Positions 1 through 6,408 of a stretch of DNA of 19,930 bases are shown one piece after another (the stretch's first letter is position 1; every line of letters begins with the position of its first letter). The stretch covers positions 1-19,930 of the forward strand of contig CAZOKH010000067.1 in NCBI GenBank assembly GCA_964580315.1, given 5' to 3'. The translations under genes and the position numbers were made by a program. Source of the DNA: CAZOKH01 sp964580315. GTDB lineage: Bacteria > Chloroflexota > Anaerolineae > Anaerolineales > Anaerolineaceae. The notes beneath the pieces were generated by a model. The model made no database searches. It was not told the origin of the DNA and was given only the letters and a program-made list of their open reading frames with translations.

Positions 1-278
1 AGGGTCATTCTTTCAATGGACGCCTGAAAATCGGTGGTGCTGTGCAGGCGCATGGCGATGCTGTTGTCGCTGGAGCGCATTAAAAATTGTGTCTGTTCGG
101 TGCTCACCGACAAATCGAGGACCTGGTGGTTTAATGCAAACGAAGCCAACGGCGATAATCCGTTGGAGATGTTGAGGTTGAACTGGTTGGATGCTGTGCG
201 AAGGTTTCCTGAAACCGATGATGTGGAAACAGGAATTTGCTGTGGGTTCCATCCCGAATTTAGACTTGAGACCTGCAC
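1..278 (-). CDS. Unknown protein, N-terminal part (cut by window edge)
   Basis: An open frame on the minus strand runs off the left edge without a stop. I do not recognise the family. The visible residues are rich in Ser, Asn, Thr and Gln and read like an extracellular beta-type domain (for example LDLSVSTEQTQFLMRSS), with no signal peptide or membrane segment. The chosen start is GTG at 278, preceded by a GGCGAGG-like ribosome site. An in-frame ATG at 332 lacks such a site and would add an unconvincing basic stretch. A small hairpin with a GAGGAA/TTCCTC stem lies just upstream of the GTG. The gene lies downstream of, and in the same direction as, the phosphatase genes. That it codes is inferred from its composition; the start is uncertain and it could be the remnant of a larger gene. 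Confidence 0.4.
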   Translation of the reverse strand, partial: MQVSSLNSGWNPQQIPVSTSSVSGNLRTASNQFNLNISNGLSPLASFALNHQVLDLSVSTEQTQFLMRSSDNSIAMRLHSTTDFQASIERMT

Positions 279-385
279 GGTACACCTCGCCGGTAGGCTA
301 TATCGAGGAATCCTTCCTCTACCTGCTTTCATTATCGGCAGGAATGAATAAAGGTTAAGGATTTGATTAGAACCAATATTGGGTC

Positions 386-1006
386 TTAGTCGCCTTCGGA
401 AAGGGTGTGCTCGATGATTTGATTGAAATGCGTCACCATGATGCGCTCAGGAGTGATGCGGATTTCAGTGATCGAACCGGGATGGGTGCGAAAACGGACA
501 TAGTTATCCAGGCTCATATTTAAAAAATGAGCGGTGGACAGGCGGATGACATCGCCGTGCGTGAAGCAAACCACACGATCATCGCTGTCATATTGCGCGG
601 CTATGCGGGCTATGCAGTTTGCCACGCGGGTTTGCGCCTCAGCAATTTTCTCGACGGCCCCGGGAAAGAAAGCGCGGGTTGGCTGTTTGCGGTACAGGTT
701 CCACATTTCTTGTTGTTCAAGGTAATGAATTTCGCAGCCCTGAAAATCTCCAAAGTCCAATTCCAATAAATCGCTTTCAATTTGAACCGGCAATTTGCTC
801 ATTTCGGCAAAAGGCCGGGCTGTTTCAACTGCGCGTTCCAAGGGGCTGCTGAAAATTGCTTTGACGGGATAGCGGGTGAGATGGCGGGCAACATCCATTG
901 CCTGCTGATTTCCTTCTTCGTTGAGGTGAACATCCGGCAATCTGCCTGCCAGGCGTTTGCCCAGGAAATTGTTATTGCCGTGTCTAACCAGCATGATGAT
1001 GGTCAT
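386..1006 (-). CDS. Histidine phosphatase family protein (copy A)
   Basis: A 206-residue phosphoglycerate-mutase-like phosphatase. The catalytic LVRHG motif is at residues 6-10, with the nucleophilic His at 9. FSSPLERAVETARP follows at about 52-65, LELDFGDFQG at about 81-90, and the second catalytic His is in FTHGD at about 148-152. The segment LAGRLPDVHLNEEGNQQA resembles the MSMEG_4193-type putative phosphomutase subfamily. The substrate cannot be read from the sequence; small phosphorylated metabolites are usual for the superfamily. It starts 18 bases after the stop of the paralogous copy B, with a GGAG ribosome site about 9 bases before the ATG, so the two are probably co-transcribed. By eye the two copies are roughly 45-50 percent identical, which suggests a tandem duplication. 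Confidence 0.88.
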   Translation of the reverse strand: MTIIMLVRHGNNNFLGKRLAGRLPDVHLNEEGNQQAMDVARHLTRYPVKAIFSSPLERAVETARPFAEMSKLPVQIESDLLELDFGDFQGCEIHYLEQQEMWNLYRKQPTRAFFPGAVEKIAEAQTRVANCIARIAAQYDSDDRVVCFTHGDVIRLSTAHFLNMSLDNYVRFRTHPGSITEIRITPERIMVTHFNQIIEHTLSEGD

Positions 1007-1024
1007 GGGATTGTTCTCCGTTCC

Positions 1025-1654
1025 TTAGCGTGTGGTGCCGTTTGCGCCGCCCCATTCGAGGCGGGGATGGTAATTGAGATGCATTGTGCGCGGTTTATCC
1101 GCATCCATGCTGATGAGGGTTATGGAAGCAGGATGGATGATGAACCGGCGGTATTCGTTGAGGGGAATTTTGAGATAATGGGCAACTGCCAGGCGAATGA
1201 TATCACCGTGGCTGAAGAGCGCCACAGCCTGGCATTCACGGCAATCCTGCGCAATCTTTTCAATGGCAGCCACAGCGCGCTGCTGCACGCCGGCAACCGA
1301 TTCGCCGTTGGGAAAAGCAAAGTCTGCCGGAGATTGGTCAAATTGAATCCAGTGCGGCTGCTGATACAGCCATTCCCAGGTTTTGCCCTGGTAGTCGCCA
1401 AAGTCAATTTCAATTATCCCGGGTTCAATCTGGATGGGCAGCTCTTTGAGGTTGGCCAGCGGTTGGGCGGTTTCAATGGCGCGTTCCAGTGGACTGCTGA
1501 AAATGGCTTCAATGGGAGCGGTGGAAAAAGTTTGGGCCAGCTCCTGGGCCTGTTGGTTGCCCGTAGAATTCAGATGCACATTGGGCGTACGTCCGGCGAG
1601 GCGATTGGCAATAAAGTCATTGTCGCCGTGGCGTACCAGAGCAATGGTGGTCAT
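1025..1654 (-). CDS. Histidine phosphatase family protein (copy B)
   Basis: A 209-residue paralogue of the downstream phosphatase. It has LVRHG at residues 6-10, LAGRTPNVHLN, FSSPLERAIETAQP, IEIDFGDYQG and the second catalytic His in FSHGD. The chosen ATG at 1654 lies one base after the TAA stop of rarA (TAAcATG), which suggests translational coupling. The open frame extends further upstream, but that part overlaps rarA and shows no family similarity. Its C-terminus is longer and more polar than that of copy A. As in copy A, the resemblance is to the MSMEG_4193-like group. Substrate unknown. The tight coupling to rarA may be only operon packing or may hint at a nucleotide-related substrate; that is inference. 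Confidence 0.88.
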   Translation of the reverse strand: MTTIALVRHGDNDFIANRLAGRTPNVHLNSTGNQQAQELAQTFSTAPIEAIFSSPLERAIETAQPLANLKELPIQIEPGIIEIDFGDYQGKTWEWLYQQPHWIQFDQSPADFAFPNGESVAGVQQRAVAAIEKIAQDCRECQAVALFSHGDIIRLAVAHYLKIPLNEYRRFIIHPASITLISMDADKPRTMHLNYHPRLEWGGANGTTR

Positions 1655-1655
1655 G

Positions 1656-3023
1656 TTACCAGGTTTTCTCTTCTTTCTGTGGATTTTTTTCACCCAGTTT
1701 TTCCTGCTGGGCAGCGCGCCATTTTTCGAGGCGGGCGGCAATTTGCGCTTCAAAGCCCTGGTCGGAAGGTTTGTAAAAATGAGTGCCCTGCAAGTTGGAC
1801 GGCAGGTATTGCTGCGGCACAAAATGCTGCGGGAACTGGTGCGGGTATAAATATCCTTTGCCGTGCCCCAGTCCCTGTTTGTCGCGGTTCGAATCCATTA
1901 GATGGGCGGGGATATTGCCGAGACCTTCTTTTTTGATTTGTTCGCTGGCTTCGAAATAAGCCAGGGTGGAATTCGATTTGGGCGCTGTGGCGAGATAGAG
2001 GGTTGCTTCAGTGATGGGAAAAATGCCTTCGGGCAGACCGATGTAGTCGAAAGCCTGGGCGGCGGCAGTAACCACCAGCAGGGCCTGCGGATCTGCCAGG
2101 CCGACATCTTCACCCGCCAGTACGATTAACCGGCGCAGGATGAAGCGCGGATCTTCACCGGCGTTGAGCATTTTTGCCAGCCAGTAGAGGGCGGCGTCGG
2201 GATCAGAACCGCGCACAGATTTAATGAATGCTGAAATGGTGTCGTAATGTGCATCGCCGTCGCGGTCGTACAACACAGCTCTCTTTTGGATGGATTCTTC
2301 GGCAATTTGCAGGGTGATGTGAATTTCTCCATCAGGGCCAGGCAACGTACTTTCCACGGCCAGTTCGAGGGCGTTGAGTAAATTGCGCGCATCACCGCCG
2401 GCCACGCGCAGCAAATGGGCTTTGGCATCCTCGTCAATGCTTACGTGCCGGTTCCCATAACCACGCTGCGGATCACCGATAGCTCGTTCCAGAATCTTTT
2501 GCAAATGCGTTTCGCTTAACGGTTCCAGTTGAAAAATGCGTGAGCGCGAGACCAACGCGGAGATCACTTCAAAATATGGATTCTGCGTGGTGGCGCCGAT
2601 CAGGGTGATCAGGCCCTTTTCAACGTGAGGCAGCAGGGCATCCTGCTGGGCTTTGTTCCAGCGGTGCACTTCATCAACGAACAAGATGGTACGTTTGCCG
2701 TGCAGTTTGCGCCGTTCGGTGGCTTTTTGTATCACCTGGCGCAGTTCAGCGACTCCTGCCAGCACTGCAGAAATGGATTCAAATTCCGCCTGGCTGTGCT
2801 GGGCGATCACCTGCGCCAGGGTGGTTTTGCCGGTTCCGGGAGGTCCAAACAGGATGATGGATGAAAACAACCGGTCGGCTTCGATGGCGCGGCGCAGCAA
2901 CTTGCCGGGCCCCACAATGTGCTCCTGTCCCATAATCTCATCCAACGATTGCGGGCGCATGCGGGCAGCCAGCGGCGCCTCATCTTTTAGGCGTTCGTTC
3001 ATGGCGTGTTCAAATAGATCCAT
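1656..3023 (-). CDS. rarA: Replication-associated recombination protein A (MgsA/RarA AAA+ ATPase)
   Basis: A 455-residue clamp-loader-like AAA+ ATPase that acts at stalled replication forks. Walker A GPPGTGKT is at residues 60-67, Walker B ILFVDEVHRW at about 113-122, sensor 1 is GATTQNP, and the MgsA C-terminal tetramerisation region includes a DPDAALYWLAKML-like stretch and LYLATAPKSNS. The N-terminus MDLFEHAMNERLKDEAPLAARMRP is typical of the family. The ATG at 3023 was chosen over an upstream TTG at 3041 because the family begins this way. No Shine-Dalgarno site is visible, and a TACAAT box ends 9 bases before the ATG, so the message is probably leaderless. It is followed immediately by the two histidine phosphatases. 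Confidence 0.93.
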   Translation of the reverse strand: MDLFEHAMNERLKDEAPLAARMRPQSLDEIMGQEHIVGPGKLLRRAIEADRLFSSIILFGPPGTGKTTLAQVIAQHSQAEFESISAVLAGVAELRQVIQKATERRKLHGKRTILFVDEVHRWNKAQQDALLPHVEKGLITLIGATTQNPYFEVISALVSRSRIFQLEPLSETHLQKILERAIGDPQRGYGNRHVSIDEDAKAHLLRVAGGDARNLLNALELAVESTLPGPDGEIHITLQIAEESIQKRAVLYDRDGDAHYDTISAFIKSVRGSDPDAALYWLAKMLNAGEDPRFILRRLIVLAGEDVGLADPQALLVVTAAAQAFDYIGLPEGIFPITEATLYLATAPKSNSTLAYFEASEQIKKEGLGNIPAHLMDSNRDKQGLGHGKGYLYPHQFPQHFVPQQYLPSNLQGTHFYKPSDQGFEAQIAARLEKWRAAQQEKLGEKNPQKEEKTW

Positions 3024-3032
3024 ATGTGCTGT

Positions 3033-3062
3033 ATTGTACAATGGTTTTGGAGTTTATCCCAA
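3033..3062 (-). promoter_or_regulatory. Predicted rarA promoter, near-leaderless
   Basis: Reading the minus strand, TTGGGA (3062-3057) and TACAAT (3038-3033) are separated by 18 bases. The -10 box ends 9 bases before the rarA ATG, so the predicted transcript begins 2-3 bases before the start codon. Motif match only. Confidence 0.5.
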
Positions 3063-3065
3063 GGT

Positions 3066-3374
3066 CTAACGTTGTTGATCCTGTTGATCTCTTTGTTCGC
3101 GCTGTTCACGTTTGGCCATGAAACCGCGGGAAGTACGAGCGCCCGGGGCAGGTCGTGAACTTTTTTTCTGCCGCAGCAGGCGAAATCGGCCGCTGGGAGG
3201 GCCCTCGGGGTTGGGGTGAACTGCAATAAAAAGGAACCCAATGATGACCAGCAGCCCGCCCAATAATAGATATGCGTAATCTGGTTTACCGCCCATGTCA
3301 GTGGCAACAAAAACGAAGATGGACAGCCCCCCGATGAAACAAAAAAAGATGCCGATGCGAAAACCCGTCCTCAT
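3066..3374 (-). CDS. Small membrane protein of unknown function
   Basis: A 102-residue protein with two hydrophobic segments, at about residues 7-24 (IGIFFCFIGGLSIFVFVA) and 34-52 (YAYLLLGGLLVIIGFLFIAV). A basic, Arg/Gln-rich cytoplasmic-type tail follows and ends in a low-complexity run of REQ/DQQ units. I do not recognise a named family. The start is the ATG at 3374. An extended -10 box (TGCTATACT) ends only 7 bases before it, so the mRNA is probably leaderless. The gene lies upstream of rarA on the same strand but rarA appears to have its own promoter inside the 42-base gap. The coding call rests on the clean membrane topology and the promoter position. Confidence 0.6.
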   Translation of the reverse strand: MRTGFRIGIFFCFIGGLSIFVFVATDMGGKPDYAYLLLGGLLVIIGFLFIAVHPNPEGPPSGRFRLLRQKKSSRPAPGARTSRGFMAKREQREQRDQQDQQR

Positions 3375-3381
3375 GCCTGCC

Positions 3382-3390
3382 AGTATAGCA
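3382..3390 (-). promoter_or_regulatory. Extended -10 box for the small membrane protein gene
   Basis: The minus strand reads TGCTATACT (TGn plus TATACT). It ends 7 bases before the ATG at 3374. A poor -35 candidate (TTAAAT) lies 17 bases further upstream. Confidence 0.45.
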
Positions 3391-3420
3391 TGATTTCTTT
3401 AACCATTTAATGCGGTGGGT

Positions 3421-3449
3421 TTGCATTTCAATATCATTTGCGCTAAACT
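3421..3449 (+). promoter_or_regulatory. Predicted promoter of the DUF429 gene
   Basis: TTGCAT (3421-3426) and TAAACT (3444-3449) are 17 bases apart. The -10 box ends 11 bases before the ATG at 3461, giving a predicted 5' leader of only about 4-5 bases. It is divergent from the small membrane protein promoter. Confidence 0.5.
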
Positions 3450-3460
3450 GAAAGGCAACC

Positions 3461-4255
3461 ATGCAAATGAAAGACGATGCCATTTTTTTGGGTGTAGATA
3501 TTAGCGCTGCTTATCACAGCTTTAATTTTGTTGCGCTTGATCAGCACCGCAACACGGTCAGCATGTCGCAAGGCGGGATGGAGGAACTGCTGGCGCTTTT
3601 GGCCAGCAGGGAAAACTGGATTCTGGCAATCAATGCTCCGCAGGCTTTGCCGGTGCGCGGATTGGCGCAGCGGCAGCGTTCTTTTTTGGCAGACGATAAC
3701 GGTGATGAAAACCAGTTGCCGGTAATGCGCCAGGCTGAGAAACAACTGCTGGATTACGGCTTGAAGATTCCCGTCACAGCCCCAACACCCGATTTATGCC
3801 CGCGCTGGATGCGTCATGGTTTTAACCTGTACCGTCAGATGGAATTGTTGGATGCACTTCCCTATCCTGTTGAGGCAGAAAGACGATGGATGGAAGTGCA
3901 AGCAGATGCGGTTTTTTGGTGCCTGTTGAGCGGTGTTTTGCCGCGCAAACCCCGGACGCTGGAAGGGCGCATGCAGCGGCAGTTGGCTTTATACGACTGC
4001 GGATTGAAGCTGGAAGACCCAATGCGCCTGTTGGAAGAAATTACCCGTTACCGTTTGAAGAATGGGGAATGGAATTTTGAATCGCTGTTGGCTGCGCCGC
4101 GCCTGAACGCTGCCGCAGCAGCCTACACTGCCTGGTTGGTGGGCAACCGCCGGCAGCAAATTACGCAAATAGGGAATGAAGAAGAAGGGATGATCACCCT
4201 TCCAGAAATTCCTGCCGGACGCAGAGAAGGCGGGATTTTCTCTGATGTGGATTAG
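3461..4255 (+). CDS. DUF429 family protein (predicted RNase H-fold nuclease)
   Basis: A 264-residue protein. The N-terminal strand FLGVDIS (residues about 9-15) supplies the acidic residue expected of an RNase H-like fold. ILAINAPQALPVRGLAQRQ at about 54-72 matches the DUF429 second strand with its bound Pro and Arg. CPRWMRHGFNLYRQM follows at about 113-127, with a glycan- or nucleic-acid-neutral middle (PVEAERRWMEVQADAVFWCLL). NAAAAAYTAWLVGN at about 210-223 resembles the C-terminal acidic helix region, although the usual acidic residue is not obvious there. Molecular function is not established for the family; a nuclease role is a published prediction. An in-frame ATG at 3467 is an alternative start. 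It stands alone, convergent with the serS-DUF456 unit. Confidence 0.62.
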   Translation: MQMKDDAIFLGVDISAAYHSFNFVALDQHRNTVSMSQGGMEELLALLASRENWILAINAPQALPVRGLAQRQRSFLADDNGDENQLPVMRQAEKQLLDYGLKIPVTAPTPDLCPRWMRHGFNLYRQMELLDALPYPVEAERRWMEVQADAVFWCLLSGVLPRKPRTLEGRMQRQLALYDCGLKLEDPMRLLEEITRYRLKNGEWNFESLLAAPRLNAAAAAYTAWLVGNRRQQITQIGNEEEGMITLPEIPAGRREGGIFSDVD

Positions 4256-4278
4256 GAAATTTTTATTACTTTCCTAAT
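4251..4278. terminator. Inverted repeat between convergent genes, possible bidirectional terminator
   Basis: ATTAGGAAA (4251-4259) is perfectly complementary to TTTCCTAAT (4270-4278), with a 10-base AT-rich loop. The stop codons of the two convergent genes lie in opposite arms. The stem is AT-rich and lacks a downstream T-run, so intrinsic termination is uncertain. Confidence 0.4.
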
Positions 4279-4777
4279 GCGGCAGCCAGAGCAGCCAGAC
4301 TCCCCAGATGGCGATCATTACCAGGCCGATTCCCAGGCGGGCAGCAACCGCACCGCCGTAACCAGCAGCCATGCCGCCGGTTGATTCGAGTGCTTTGCGC
4401 CAGTCACGCAGTCGCAGGTATTCGAACGCAAACAGGCTGATAAAAATGGCCAGCAGCCCGCCAATGGGGGTGAGGAATAGGCTGGCAATCACACCCACTG
4501 CCAGAGCTCCCAGGATTAACCAGATGTTGGCGCCTTTGTTGGCTGCGGCCACTCCCATGATCAGGTTATCCACCAGGCCGCCAAAAATCATCAGTGCTGT
4601 GCTGATGACCAGCAGGAAGATATTTAACCAGTTGAAGGATGCACCGCTCAGCAATGCAGAGCCGAGCGATGCACCCCAAACGATCACCAATCCGGGAATT
4701 CCGGGAATGAGCAGGCTTAACCAGCCAGTCAGCATGATGATTAAACAGACGATTTGAACAATATTGTAAGCAATCAT
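4274..4777 (-). CDS. DUF456 family integral membrane protein
   Basis: A 167-residue, very hydrophobic protein with about four to five membrane segments. The N-terminal helix is followed by LLIPGIPGLVIVWGASL (about 22-38), the Pro/Gly-rich signature of DUF456. Next is an internal glycine-rich repeat (IMGVAAANKGAN...IGGLLAIFISLFAFEYLRLRDWRKAL), then a last helix rich in Trp. Function is unknown for the family. The ATG is 3 bases after the serS stop, so the gene is almost certainly co-transcribed with serS and therefore under the serine T-box. Whether that link has functional meaning is unknown. Confidence 0.8.
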   Translation of the reverse strand: MIAYNIVQIVCLIIMLTGWLSLLIPGIPGLVIVWGASLGSALLSGASFNWLNIFLLVISTALMIFGGLVDNLIMGVAAANKGANIWLILGALAVGVIASLFLTPIGGLLAIFISLFAFEYLRLRDWRKALESTGGMAAGYGGAVAARLGIGLVMIAIWGVWLLWLPH

Positions 4778-4780
4778 ACC

Positions 4781-6052
4781 TTATTCCGGTTGGATGACTT
4801 CAATGCCGCCCATCCACGGACGCAGTACTTCGGGAACGACAATGGAGCCATCAGGCTGTTGGTTGTTTTCGAGCACCGCAATCAAAGTGCGCGGCATGCC
4901 CAAACCTGACCCGTTGAGGGTGTGAACAAAGTTGGTCTTGCCGGTGTCTTTGGCGCGGTATTTGATGTTGGCGCGGCGAGCTTGAAATTCTCCCACATTG
5001 GAAACAGAGGAAACTTCCAGCCATTCTCCGCAGCCGGCAGCCCAGACTTCAATATCATACGTGATTTGTGATCCGAAGCCCAGATCGCCGGTGCATAAGG
5101 ATACCACACGATAGGGCAGTCCCAGCAGGGCGCAGGTTTGTTCGGCGTCGGCCAACATTTTTTCCAGCTCACGCGGAGAATCCTGTGGTTCGCAGAAAAT
5201 GTACATTTCCACTTTGTCAAACTGGTGTCCGCGTTTGATTCCGCGCACATCGCGGCCGGCGCTCATTTTTTCGCGTCGGAAGCAGGGCGTGTAGGCTGTG
5301 TAACGCAGCGGCAGTGGTTTTTCGATGATGTCGCCCATGTGCAAACCGGTGAGCGGTACTTCGGCGGTGGGGACCATCCACAAATCTTCTTCGTGGTCGT
5401 GGTAAAGATTATCGGCAAATTTGGGCAGTTGACCGGAAGAATACAGGGTTTCTCCACGCACCATGAAGGGGGGATATTTTTCGGTGTAGCCCTGTTTGCT
5501 GTGCAGGTCGAGCATGTAGGCAATCAGGGCGCGCTGCAGGCGGGCGCCAGCTCCGCTTAGCACGTAAAAACGCGAGCCGGTTATTTTTACGCCCTGGTCG
5601 AAATCGATGATACCCAGGCGGGTGCCCAGTTCCCAGTGCGGCTGTGGTTCAAAGTCGAATTTTGGGATGTCGCCAACGGTTTTAACAACTTTATTATCAT
5701 GCTCGTCTTTTCCGAGCGGGGTTTGAGGGTCGGGAAGGTTGGGAATGGTGGACAGCATGGAACGCAGTTGTTCATCAACCTGTTTAACGTCTTCGTCCAG
5801 GTTCGCAATTTTTTCACCGACCAGGCGCATGGCTTCAATTTTTTGCTGGCGTTCAGCCTGGTCTTTCAGCTTGCTGATTTCCTTAGAAACGGTATTGCGT
5901 TCGGCTTTTAGCGCTTCCACTTCGATCAGGATCTGGCGCCGTTTCTGGTCTATTTCAATGACCTGATCGACAATGGCGGCATCCATCTGGCGGTTGGCGA
6001 GAGCCTGCCGTACAACTTCAGCATTTTCACGAAATAACGCAATATCTAACAT
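4781..6052 (-). CDS. serS: Serine-tRNA ligase
   Basis: A 423-residue class II aminoacyl-tRNA synthetase that charges tRNA-Ser (and tRNA-Sec) with serine. Residues 1-105 form the long N-terminal coiled-coil arm (Lys/Glu/Gln heptads about 30-100) that contacts the tRNA long variable arm. The serine-binding TAE loop is at 229-231. Motif 2 spans about 254-282 (TPCFRREKMSAGRD...HQFDKVE), and motif 3 is GSGLGMPRTLIAVLENNQ at about 382-399. Part of the central region (GFGSQITYDIEVWAAGCGEWLEVSSVSNVGEFQARRANI) differs from the E. coli form but keeps the EVSS/FQARR frame. An AAGGAG ribosome site is 7 bases before the ATG. Expression is controlled by the T-box leader just upstream. Confidence 0.97.
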   Translation of the reverse strand: MLDIALFRENAEVVRQALANRQMDAAIVDQVIEIDQKRRQILIEVEALKAERNTVSKEISKLKDQAERQQKIEAMRLVGEKIANLDEDVKQVDEQLRSMLSTIPNLPDPQTPLGKDEHDNKVVKTVGDIPKFDFEPQPHWELGTRLGIIDFDQGVKITGSRFYVLSGAGARLQRALIAYMLDLHSKQGYTEKYPPFMVRGETLYSSGQLPKFADNLYHDHEEDLWMVPTAEVPLTGLHMGDIIEKPLPLRYTAYTPCFRREKMSAGRDVRGIKRGHQFDKVEMYIFCEPQDSPRELEKMLADAEQTCALLGLPYRVVSLCTGDLGFGSQITYDIEVWAAGCGEWLEVSSVSNVGEFQARRANIKYRAKDTGKTNFVHTLNGSGLGMPRTLIAVLENNQQPDGSIVVPEVLRPWMGGIEVIQPE

Positions 6053-6075
6053 TTCCTTCTCCTTGTTCCAGTGAT

Positions 6076-6350
6076 AAGAAAAGCCCCTTCGTCTTTGCAG
6101 GACGAAGGGGCAGAATTCGTGGTGCCACCTGCATTCACCGCAAAAAAAGCAATGCGGTCTTGTTCGGGCTGATAACGGTTGCGACCGTCTTCCTTATGAC
6201 GAAAAGTTTTCATCGTCTCTGCGGAAGAGACCTGCTCGTGGAACGAGCGCCGGGATGGAATGGGCTGAAGGTTATCGGTTCGCACCAACCACCGATTCTC
6301 TGGGTTTCCTCAGGCTAATTGCCCGGTCTGATCTGATGTGCTATTGTATT
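6076..6350 (-). ncRNA. T-box leader riboswitch, serine-specific
   Basis: Reading the minus strand from about 6350, stem I has the basal helix CCGGG (6326-6322) with CCCGG (6254-6250) and a helix CTGAGG/CCTTCAG. Its distal part holds an AGAGA motif and a TCGG...ACCGAT arm. The specifier loop shows UCC (6259-6257) followed by A, as expected for Ser. Stem III is ACCGCA/TGCGGT. The T-box core is AGGTGGCACCACG (6130-6118). Its UGGC bulge would pair with GCCA, fitting the G73 discriminator of tRNA-Ser. A GC-rich terminator (6111-6083) with a T-run follows. The antiterminator forms by GCAG pairing with CTGC when uncharged tRNA binds. This raises serS-DUF456 transcription under serine starvation. Confidence 0.93.
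6081..6111 (-). terminator. T-box attenuator terminator
   Basis: GCCCCTTCGTC (6111-6101) pairs over 11 bases with GACGAAGGGGC (6093-6083), with a 7-base loop and then TTTT on the minus strand. Its first bases overlap the antiterminator partner CTGC, giving mutually exclusive folds. Confidence 0.93.
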
Positions 6351-6353
6351 TGC

Positions 6354-6381
6354 ATTATACCCGCAGCAATGAACCTGTCAA
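6354..6381 (-). promoter_or_regulatory. Promoter of the serS T-box transcript
   Basis: On the minus strand a perfect TTGACA (6381-6376) and a perfect TATAAT (6359-6354) are separated by 16 bases, directly upstream of the T-box leader. Confidence 0.85.
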
Positions 6382-6408
6382 GCATGCGCGCGCGGGGGAA
6401 AGAGTAAT

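Noticed and set aside
34..351. Plus-strand open frame of 105 codons at the left edge
   Set aside because: No ribosome site or domain; the opposite-strand frame has more protein-like composition.
373..382. CCAATATTGG palindrome downstream of phosphatase copy A
   Set aside because: A 10-base AT-rich palindrome without a T-run is too weak to call a terminator or operator.
1655..1822. N-terminal extension of histidine phosphatase copy B
   Set aside because: It overlaps rarA in another frame and has no similarity; the family begins at the ATG at 1654 just before LVRHG.
782..1936. 384-codon open frame on the plus strand
   Set aside because: It lies antisense to the two phosphatases and rarA, which have clear catalytic motifs; its translation shows no recognisable domain.
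6046..6288. 80-codon minus-strand open frame upstream of serS
   Set aside because: It lies within the T-box leader; the RNA structure explains the sequence.
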